A stretch of 64,000 bases of DNA from assembly GCA_029204225.1 (NCBI GenBank), contig CM055095.1, positions 20,389,348-20,453,347 of the forward strand, given 5' to 3'. A model generated the notes under the pieces. It saw only the letters and a program-made list of their open reading frames with translations, was not told the DNA's origin and did no database searches. The DNA comes from Diphasiastrum complanatum (lineage: Eukaryota; Streptophyta; Lycopodiopsida; Lycopodiales; Lycopodiaceae). The translations under genes and the position numbers were made by a program. The stretch's first letter is position 1. Every line of letters starts with the position of its first letter. Shown here in pieces: positions 55,990 to 64,000 of this stretch.

Positions 55990-57106
55990 TTGCTGGTTTT
56001 TGGAAACTATAGCTGTCAAAATAGTCATGCTTATTTAAATATGTAGTTCAAACGAAAGGATGGCCTTGTAAATGTTGACAATGGTCTATGACAAACAAAA
56101 ACAACCACTATGGCAACGTTATTTGGATTCAATTCTTTCATCCACACATTGGACAACCACCATGACTTGCACATACCCACTTTCTAACAATGAAGCACAT
56201 ATAACAAACATGGACACCAATTTAAAATAGGCTCCTCATGTTTGAACACTATTACACGAAAACAATTTCTTATACATCTTGTTGTTGCTAAGGAGCATGT
56301 AATTTTTTGTCCTACTGGAACGAATAAACATGGCCTAACAAATAAAGCAATTCTAGAATGTGAGATATTCAAAATTTATATCTAATGACGCCACTCCATA
56401 ATCAACATCTAAAAGTTGACACATGCATTAGAAAACAAATAAAGCACCTTTGCAATTATGCAAAATGTTGCATTCAAATTCCTAGTATCATGGAATATTT
56501 CAAAAGCACACATCTTTGCATTCAATCTTCAAACTCCTCTCACTACAAAAACATGAAACTGATATTTAGTAGATTACAATCGGGCTCAAATATCTTATGT
56601 TTACAAGAAACCTGTAATCACCAACTTCCATGCCATACAAACTTGTTGTATTGTAGGGATCTCTTTTCCTTCTCCTATTGTAACCAACTAAGCAAAGATT
56701 CCTTTTATCTAGCTCAAATGTTTTTCTAAGTCTTTACCATCCCCTTTCAGACTAAGTAGCTAACTACCTAAGTGTAACAAATGCATTTTCTTTCAAAATT
56801 AGCCTTCAACTTGTTCCATAACTTTTTGCTGGTTGCACAACTTTTTGGGAGATCAAATCTCTTTTGATTGACACAATGAAATCAATGAAGTTGTCGTATC
56901 ATCTAAACATCTCCATTTAACTATTGCTCTTGCTTCTCCAACATCTGGAATTGAATTTATTCCATGTACTAGGTTCCACAAACCTTCACCTTTCAATAGC
57001 ATCGTCATTTTATGTTTCTAGAATCTGTAGTTTGTACTATCCAAGTCAAAGCAAATCTTCTACAACATATTTGTATCCATTAATAGACGTGCTTCAAGAT
57101 CACTAA
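55990..57106 (+). pseudogene. Helitron H2 fragment: helicase end and endonuclease
   Basis: Plus-strand pieces include TRKQFLIHLVVA and FCPTGTNKHGLTNKAIL (56256-56350), matching the H1 helicase end RKQFPIQTATSR and DPTGITQHGLTYTAL. From 56385 the frame reads toward SNILCLQETCNHQ (about 56590-56630), the endonuclease glutamate motif also in H1. Degraded endonuclease pieces continue to about 57106. It is heavily frameshifted. Confidence 0.7.
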
Positions 57107-57138
57107 GAAAGATGAAATATTAATGTAACCTACTTTGA

Positions 57139-57310
57139 TATTCGAATTCTAATCCATGTCTTTTCGATTTGACGATTAGTCAGATTAAATACCAACGAAT
57201 TCAATTATCAATTGAAGTTTGTTCGAATATTATTCGAACATCAATCGGATATAAGTCTACTGTTGCTCGATTAATGCTCGAATTTTAATCGAATAACTGT
57301 CAATTAACCT
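57139..57310. repeat. TTCGAA-rich inverted-repeat cluster
   Basis: GTTCGAATATTATTCGAAC at 57221-57239 is a perfect palindrome around one T. ATTCGAATT, CGAATTC, GCTCGAAT and ATCGAATAA occur within 100 bases on either side. No element boundaries are identified. Confidence 0.6.
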
Positions 57311-58295
57311 TCGAAGTGTATCTAAACAACTTTGAATTCTGCTATGAGCTTTTCTTGTCTGAGTTTTAGCTATAGGCTAATCAAACATCAGACTATATGA
57401 TCTAATTGGTTATCGAATCTTAAAGCACAACTAGTAAATAACACAATCTACACAAGATTATCAAAGCCACAAGTGACTAACATATCACCTTAACTATTTT
57501 GAATACTAGAACGGGACTTAGAATGTAAAAATTATGATCAATTCATTATCTGAGAACACAGATGCAACACAATACTACATGAAAGTACTTTACATTATCT
57601 CACTAATTAATCTTGTAATTAATCTTGTGGTCATAGTTAACTAAAAGACAAGCTTTATGTCTGTAATAGACTGAGTGGGACTTCCACTTCCCATATAAGA
57701 TGAGCAGTTACAATTCAGCGTGCTATTTTACTTGCAGATTTTTTTTATTGAAGTTCGAAGGATCATACTCTCAATAGGAGTCACCCACTGCATACTGATT
57801 TTTAAAAGGGGTGTTAATTTTCAATAGCCAATCCATATAGATCACATAACATGGTTTTAGGTACATGCCTAACATTTACTCTAACCTTACTATGGCACCA
57901 AGGTTTACACAAAAATGTTAGTAAACCAGCAAAAAATGTGGCAGGGCCATGTGGCTTGCCACATTGCCACAATCCCTTATTTTCCATAGCTATTGATCAG
58001 TAGCATACTTCCATTCCGGTTACAATTATCCGGAGTTCATGTACTCTAAGAAAATCCACATAAGAGGGAATATACCATTCAGATTTTCAGACACGCTGTA
58101 CAGCAAAAGACCGAATTTTATGATTTTCTATTAGCAACGCATTGGATGCAGAATACATGAACGAATTGTTTCGAGCGAATTCAGAGTGATATTCTTATGA
58201 ATAGAGCCTCACCACTCCGCTCATCATTACATGAGAACGTTATTGCTTTTATTTGAAGCATATATGGACCATAAACTGTGATTTCCTGGCCAGAA
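57311..58295. other. Unassigned region downstream of RALF
   Basis: A/T-rich; no open frame or repeat I can support. The RALF 3' untranslated region would lie at its right end. Confidence 0.4.
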
Positions 58296-58724
58296 TCAGC
58301 CGGTGTCTCTCGCGCATTTTGTGATTGCTGTGCATCCACGGTGATACGGCGAAGCACCTGAATTGCCGTTGCAGTTGTAATAAGATTGGCCATTGGAATT
58401 GCATGGCGTATAAGCTGCTGACATTGATTGATAACTTATGTACTCCTGACTCTGCGAAAGCATTCGTTTGTGCACTTGCGAATCAATCAAGTCATGATCG
58501 GACACAGACTCACACTTTCCCATGTAGCAAGATCCAGGTAGTAAGGAAGAAGGTTCTGGTCGAAGCTGGGTTGCATGAACCGGTTCTTTTCCAGCAACTG
58601 ACTGGAAGAAACCCAATTGAAACCATGTCCAGAGAGGCTGAGAAAAGACACACAGGAGGAAAACTCCGAGGAGGAGTAGCAAACAGTTCTGAGGAGATGC
58701 TGCCATTTGACTGAAAGCGGGCAC
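58296..58724 (-). CDS. RALF peptide hormone precursor
   Basis: A 142-residue preproprotein. Residues 7-28 are a hydrophobic signal peptide (LLLLLGVFLLCVFS), with Met1 or Met7 as possible starts. The propeptide contains a CYMGKC segment (66-71). A basic site HKRML (85-89) stands where S1P-type RRxL processing occurs in other RALFs. The mature peptide has YISY (95-98), needed for receptor binding and alkalinisation in known RALFs, and four cysteines (108, 118, 131, 137) in the PC...G.SYYNC...PY.RGC..I..C pattern. Secreted RALFs bind FERONIA-type receptor kinases and wall leucine-rich-repeat extensins to regulate growth; the partner here is inferred. Intronless, as is usual. It is the clearest functional host gene besides the lipase. 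Confidence 0.95.
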   Translation of the reverse strand: MPAFSQMAASPQNCLLLLLGVFLLCVFSQPLWTWFQLGFFQSVAGKEPVHATQLRPEPSSLLPGSCYMGKCESVSDHDLIDSQVHKRMLSQSQEYISYQSMSAAYTPCNSNGQSYYNCNGNSGASPYHRGCTAITKCARDTG

Positions 58725-58820
58725 AACAAAAAGGCGAGCAGGAGAAATCCAGAGGAGAGAAGGTAGCAGGAGCAGCTATGAAGGAAAGAGAAAAAGACTC
58801 GTCTTTCTTTGGAGACTAGT

Positions 58821-58830
58821 TAAATTATAC
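58821..58830 (-). promoter_or_regulatory. Candidate TATA box of the RALF gene
   Basis: GTATAATTTA on the minus strand, about 100 bases before the ATG at 58724. The position is suitable for a short 5' untranslated region, but it was chosen by eye. Confidence 0.4.
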
Positions 58831-59159
58831 AGGAAAAAATAGCACGTCTTTATGTGGAGGCTACCTAAATTGTGGTGTCTACTTTGATGTTTGAAAGAGT
58901 CTTGGGTTACCCAACATGCCAATGTTGTAGCACTATCTTTAACCCGTGTAAGCTGTCACCCAAGTGGGCATGCTTAAATTTACTTGTCTACTGAAATACG
59001 TCTCCATAAGCAATCATATTTGCTAAACATTTAGGATCCTCATCTTTTAGGATCCATAATGCAAAAATGAGACATTTATGAAATAAAATCGTAGAACAAA
59101 AAAAGAAAAACCTTTTAATGGATCATCAAGCACTTGTAAATTGAAAAATAAAGGATGAA

Positions 59160-60430
59160 AAGCCTTTGCTTTGTTAATCTTAAATATTCAAGATTTATTG
59201 CTTAGTCATTTAAGCAAAGCCTAAACGTCCAAAGAAGTATGGGACACTCTTCTCTATGGTGTTAGAGATGTTTCTACTAAATTATTTCTACAAAAGAAAA
59301 TTCTCTTGCTAGGAATGTTAGAAAATGAAACGATGTTTGATCATATGAACAACATTAAAAGTCTGCTTAAACAAATGGCTATAATAATAGGATTTGTAGT
59401 TCAAGGTTCGGATGGAATAATAAGCTTCACTGTCAAGTTTACCTACCTCATATGAAAGCAAGGGAATAACAATGCTACACCAAGAAAAAGTCAGAAAAGA
59501 GATTTTATTAATGAATACTAATTTAGAAACTCACGTTTTATTCTCAAAGAGAGACCTTAAAAAGTAGGAAAAAAAAAAGACTAAAAAGAAGAACCATCAA
59601 AATCAACAACAAATGAATGAGAATACATCATCCCCAGATTTAAAGACTAAGAAGCTCTACAAGTATTGCAAATGAACCAACTATGATATCCAAGATTGTA
59701 GAATATTTTGTGAGAAATTGTCAAAAATTGGCAAATCTAGCTTGATTAAACCATGTAAATTTGAACATAGGTGGGTCCCACACATGTGAATCCATGTTGC
59801 CACATGTGTAGGCTACCCTAAATAGGTTAGATATCATTCATAGGGTTAGTTAAGTTTGTTTGGTCATAGTTTCTAGATTATAGGACCAAATTCCTTGAAT
59901 CATGGAGATGGTTGACTTACGTAGCCACCAACTTGGCAAAATTTAGGTAAGATTGACATTTTAGGGCAAAAAGAGTCAATCAAATTCCTTATTACATGCT
60001 GAATTTTTACCTAACTCGTGTGGAAGGAAGCTCGTTTGTACATACTATTCACCATTCCATACTGAGGAGATAGAATTTTTTAGAGCAATTTGGCAATTTT
60101 GAGCTTCTTCACTATTTGTCTTTTGATTTTGTGTTTGCATTGCAATCCAAACTTGATTACTATAATTCTCTGATAATAGGCCGTACTAGAGGCCGTACCA
60201 CACGTGTGGGATCAAATTTCCATATTTGATCATTCTATTGGATTGCTCTAAATCTAGATCAAGATTTGGTGACTAGTTTTGCATTTGATAGGTGTGTCAA
60301 TCAATCAATCACTCTTGGAGCTTTTAGAAGGCTGATTTATGGTCCTTAGTACTATACTTTCAACATATTTAAATACAAGTAGCAGTAGAAGCATGCAAAT
60401 CAACAACAAGTGATGGAACTATATAATGGA
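59160..60430 (+). pseudogene. Copia gag fragment C8, split by a solo LTR
   Basis: Reads SKEVWDTLLYGVRDVSTKLF, LQKKILLLGMLENETMFDHM and NNIKSLLKQMA (about 59230-59380), a UBN2-type gag. A degraded knuckle KLYKYCK.TNYDIQDC lies just before 59705. The LTR interrupts at 59709, and the sequence resumes at 60366. No other part of this element is seen. Confidence 0.82.
59709..60365 (+). mobile_element. Solo LTR S2 of the C3 copia family
   Basis: 657 bp from TGTGAGAAATTG to CTTTCAACA, flanked by TATTT at 59704-59708 and 60366-60370. It matches the C3 5' LTR through its start (AAAAATTGGCAAATCTAGCT) and end. It carries CACACATGTG (59779), GGCCGTAC twice (about 60178-60198) and CACACGTGTG (60199-60208). 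Confidence 0.93.
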
Positions 60431-60880
60431 TCATAATAATTACAATAGTATATTGCACAAGTGTAAGCAAAATTTAGTACATGACTTAGATTTTTGTAGC
60501 AATAGAATTTTCAAATTGGTTAAATTATTTAAAATCGTAATTGTTTTTCTCATATTCAAGTTCAAAGTTTGAAAATTTGACATTATTTTAATTTTTTTAA
60601 AATTAATAAGTTGTTCACATTTAAATTTATTTAATAAGATCATATTGGAAAATAAAAAAATAATTAATAGCTTACGTTTTTTCATATTTATAGATTATAA
60701 CAAAATAATAATTCTTTAATTTTTTGAAATTGTTTTTGAATTTATGTTTATTGGCATTTTTTCAATAAAATTCCAACTTCCTAAGAAAATGGGTGTCTAG
60801 GTCATTTCTCTTTTTTTTGGTCACTGTGTTTTGCATTGTCTTTCTCGCATCCATATCCATGCTAGTTGGAAATAGCCTTA
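60371..60880. other. Very A/T-rich stretch
   Basis: Long runs of A and T between 60430 and 60780. No gene is supported; apparent frames are low-complexity Lys/Asn/Leu. Confidence 0.5.
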
Positions 60881-61697
60881 GTGAATGTTATTTGGGAGAA
60901 GCTATAACTCGCTCTAGTTGGAGCCATAGCCGGTGTGGATGCCAAAGACCTAACAGTAAGATTCATCTTTCAAATAACATAAATACGAGTGATACTCAGA
61001 ATCCAATAAACATTGATTAGCCTCATGAGCAGTTACAAAAGGTAGATCAGACTCATTGTCTTAAGACAAACTATAGAGCCATTATACAAGAAAGATATAC
61101 TATGAGAAACATAATCTTTCTTTAATGACTTGTTCTTAGCATAGAATCATTCCTTGCCTAGGATTAAATCTACCTTATCAAGATTCATAATATGAAAAGA
61201 CAAGCTATCTACATAGTTCTGAATCTTCAGCCGCATGTGGGGGACAAAGTGGTCCCAGACCTGTTGCTCCCCACCAACTTCCATCCTAACCGTGTACTTG
61301 TGGTCACTTGGTGCGGTTGCCAACTGCAGCTTCTACACCAACTTACCATTAATAAAATTGTGAGTAGAATTGTCGTCAAACAAAACACTCACATGTTGGC
61401 TGCCTACGAACCCACTCACACAAATGAGGTCATGAGGTCCAAACACTGCAGTATTAAAATAACAATTACTACATACAGTTTCATCATAAAGAATACATCA
61501 ATAAAAGAAAGAGAAGAATTACCTGGAGCCTTGAAAGAGCGGCCTCCCTTCTTCCGTTTCTTCGAACAGTCCTTCAAAAGGTGTCCCTTTTCCATGCATG
61601 AGAAACACAACCCGTCGCTTTTTGGCCTTGTCAAAGTCAGCTCTCTCCAACCGAGAGCACTTCTTTTTCTTTCCCGAAGGGGAAGCTTCGTCAACAA
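60880..61697 (-). pseudogene. Ty3/gypsy zinc knuckle and protease, minus strand
   Basis: The frame 61697-61416 holds the knuckle CFSCMEKGHLLKDC. Beyond it, in broken frames (61420-60880), the sequence reads VSVLFDDNSTHNFING, where DDNSTHNFI stands for the retropepsin DSGSTHNFI, then VDLILGKE.FYAKNKSL, a typical gypsy protease continuation. It belongs to a Ty3 element different from the G family. Confidence 0.75.
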
Positions 61698-61731
61698 CTC
61701 TCTCTTTGCCCTTTTTAAAGGAAGGGCCTGA

Positions 61732-62503
61732 TGTAGGGTGTGTAGATTAGATGGTGAGCAGCCCTCCGCCTGTCAAGAAGTGTTAGAACACTTGGATAGG
61801 TATCTAACTATTCTTAGTTGCTAGTTTAAATGCTTTTTTAACACTATGCTAACTCTAACCCACTTAACACTACTCCTCCTAACATTAACATCCAAGAATG
61901 AGGATGAAAAGAGGTGAAAGAGAGAGAGTTAGAGGGAGGTTAGCTCATATGCTCATCATAACATACTAATGGAGAAACTTTTAACTATTAGAAAGCAAGA
62001 ACTATGGCAAATGGAAATCAATAAGCAAACACAATGAAAAACAAGAGCATGCAACAATAGCACATGAGGATGCCTGACTCTCCAATTTGGTAGAGTCTCC
62101 TCCTCTCAATGGTGTGTGTAAAATGGTGTACAATAGGTGTCTTTTTATCTTTGGGGTGGCCCTTGCCCTTTGCTTCCTATTGGCTACTTGCAAGAAGGTG
62201 GGATTGAAATCCACACCCTTCAAAAGAAACACAAACTAATCTATGGTGCACAAAGTAGCACACCCCACCTACCACCATTTGACTTTTGACTAATTACAAA
62301 ACTTAGGAACTTAAGTTTAACTCAAACTTTGGCCTTCTAATATTATTTTATTTACATGGCCCAAAGTCTAGTTTATTCAAAAATGATTTATTTACAAGTG
62401 CTCATTTGGCGATGGACTTATACACGCAGGAAACCACGACCCTCGCAACGTATTTCTACTATATCCGGCTACTTTATTTATTTACACGGGAATAACCCCA
62501 ACA
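61732..62503 (-). mobile_element. Solo LTR S3 inside a Ty3 gag
   Basis: 772 bp from TGTAGGGTG to ACCCCAACA (plus-strand reading), flanked by CCTGA (61727-61731) and CCCGA (62504-62508), a one-mismatch duplication. Without it the gag reading joins smoothly (SKDKPSSG then PSFKKGKERV). On the minus strand the TGTTGGGG start and the AACATTAACA-like short repeats recall the G-family LTR, but overall similarity is low. Confidence 0.8.
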
Positions 62504-62538
62504 CCCGAAGAGGGTTTGTCCTTGGATTCAGGCTTCCG

Positions 62539-63123
62539 CTACTCTTTGTGGGTCCTTGTGTGCGTATCGTCAAAAATTCGAGCAAAATGCATGGCATGGC
62601 TGATTGCCACAGACCTCCAATTGATACTCTTTGGGCAAGCCCAAAATAAAATGCAGCTTAAAGAGAACTCCGTCAATGCGGTTAACAAACCGCGAAGCAG
62701 CTTCTTGGAAGTCTTGCAAATAGACATCCAAGGGTTTTGTCCATCGAATACTGGCATAAAGACGACCTTAAAGGCTACTTGGAAATCATCTAAGGTAGAT
62801 GGGACTGTTGCACGCTTCTTAAGATCCTGCCACCATGAGTATGCGATTCCTCGCAAAAACATAATGACAGTAGCAATCCGGGAGCTGTCTGGCAGATCAT
62901 GCATGGAAAAATGAGATGTCCATTGATCAAGCCATGTCAAGACCACGTCTTGGTGTCTGTCCTTTTTCTCCCCAGTGAAAAAATCTGGGATAAACATTGG
63001 GTTGAGGAGTGCCTGCCAAGATTGGGACATAGCCCTCAACTTGATCTCCGCTTGTTCATACTTAGAGCGCATGTCGACAATATGTTCTTGCACTAGATTT
63101 ATTGCACGTGTTATTTTCTCCAT
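62539..63123 (-). pseudogene. Ty3/gypsy gag N-terminal part, minus strand
   Basis: ATG at 63123 starts MEKITRAINLVQEHIVDMRS, a helical segment. The gag domain follows with FFTGEKKDRHQDVVLTWLDQ, FLRGIAYSWWQDLKK and LDDFQVAFKVVFMPV. The frame degenerates after about residue 130. With the knuckle-protease block beyond the solo LTR this forms the gag-protease part of one element. RT and integrase are not in the window. Confidence 0.85.
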
Positions 63124-64000
63124 GTCAGTCCTCGCAGGACTTGGAGCCTATGCAACAGCAAGGTGTAGGAAGAAACTAGAGGAAAAACGAGGAGCAACGG
63201 TGTCCAAACCCATTGAAAACTGGCAACTAAGGCACAAAAGCCCAAGAAAATAAGCTAACTTGAGCTTATGGAGCACTCCAAAACAACTTGGGAATATGGG
63301 GTGAAGGAATGTAAACGTACCCTCCTTTATTTCCTCTCCTAAGCTTCTCCCCTTGCTCCATGCAAAAAGGACAAGTGGGGCCCAAGAAAGGCCCCATTTG
63401 TCCCTTCTAGTTATTTCCTACCGTGTGGCCACCATCATAAGGTGCCACATGGCCCATGGACTCCAAAAGGATTTTAAATATGGTTAAAGTTCTTCTCCCA
63501 CCTCCCTACCCCTTCGTACCTCAGTTCCTCTCCAAGACTTTTGAGATCTACAGGTATTGAGAGGGAGGAGGAGAAAGTACTAACATGAAAAGGACAAAAG
63601 AAACCAAGATGTTCTACTTTCAATCTTTTAAACATAGAATAAGCTTTAAAAGATTGAAAGACTAAGTTTACATAAGCTTTATATTTCTTTCTCTTTTTTT
63701 TCTTTTTCAACTTACCTTAGCTTACAACATTTTTTTAGCTTAAGAAAAGTTTTTTATTTCAAAGAATAGGGGGAGCTATGAAGAAGCGCCCAACGCCCCC
63801 CCCCCCCCTATCACATCCAAGGAATACGAATGACCATGGAGGAGGGGGGGGAGTACACCATACCCCCCCCCCCATACACTGATCTGAACAGCAAACTGAG
63901 GAGGCATAAGTAGGCATAAATAGGCAGTACCAGAGGCCCGGAGCCCGAACAGATCTGCGAGTCTGTTGGCCCGCTGTCTCAAGAAAAGAATTTTTTTCAT
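63124..64000. other. 5' flank of the Ty3 gag and homopolymer tracts
   Basis: No gene supported. Runs of 13 C (63796-63808), 8 G (63844-63851) and 11 C (63863-63873) lie within 80 bases. The open frame reading leftwards from 64000 is glycine- and leucine-rich with no domain. Confidence 0.5.

Noticed and set aside
58325..58714. Plus-strand 129-codon frame opposite RALF
   Set aside because: Shadow of the RALF precursor, whose cysteine pattern and signal peptide are convincing.
61192..61731. 179-codon plus-strand open frame
   Set aside because: It is antisense to the Ty3 zinc knuckle and protease, which have recognisable motifs on the minus strand.

Overview
The window reads as a repeat-choked nuclear segment of a land plant. 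Only two intact host genes are recognisable. One is an intronless plant class-3 lipase/phospholipase A1 (3025-4539, minus). The other is a RALF peptide-hormone precursor (58296-58724, minus). A CYP72-like cytochrome P450 fossil (36852-38231) and a small spliced gene of unknown function (1781-2401) complete the host set. Nearly everything else is transposable-element DNA: Ty1/copia, Ty3/gypsy of the Athila/Tat type (tRNA-Asp primer site, no chromodomain seen), and Helitrons. Plant-only families plus deep nesting suggest a large genome such as a fern or conifer. A fern is my guess, not something the sequence proves.

Layout. 1-1779: copia 'A' end (RT/RNase H, LTR, half-tRNA primer site, gag stub, second LTR end) abutting the spliced gene. 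3025-4539: lipase. About 5.14-10.7 kb: a minus-strand Helitron (H1) with DUF6570-like, Rep-remnant, PIF1 helicase and C-terminal endonuclease parts, split by a solo LTR (5542-6216, TSD GGCAA). 11044-24140: copia C2, which has gag and a hydrophobic tail instead of pol. It is interrupted by minus-strand copia C1 (12263-15053) and by gypsy G1 (16511-23313, TSD CTAAT). 24141-25920: Helitron and copia scraps. 25955-36274: gypsy G2, lacking its 5' LTR but keeping gag, PR, RT, RNase H, IN and a large extra 3' ORF. 36.8-38.2 kb: P450 fossil. 40471-42167: Helitron RPA-like gene with introns. 42170-51745: copia C5, copia C4, gypsy G4 and copia C3 abutting or nested, then a (GA)63 tract. 54-57 kb: copia RT, gypsy LTR, gypsy 3' ORF and a second Helitron fragment with endonuclease (H2). 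58.3-58.7 kb: RALF. 59.2-60.4 kb: copia gag split by a solo LTR (TSD TATTT). 60.9-63.1 kb: minus-strand Ty3 gag-protease split by another solo LTR.

The most interesting signals are these: (i) a conserved extra 3' ORF (globular part, coiled coil, C-terminal domain) in three copies of the same gypsy family; (ii) the copia element whose gag runs, across a T7 slip site and across the G1 insertion, into an open frame with hydrophobic segments; (iii) an endonuclease-bearing, Helentron/Helitron2-like element in a plant; (iv) a CACACRTGTG palindrome with a nearby GGCCGTAC box shared by unrelated copia LTRs; (v) a 27-bp tandem duplication across the lipase segment expected to carry the catalytic histidine.
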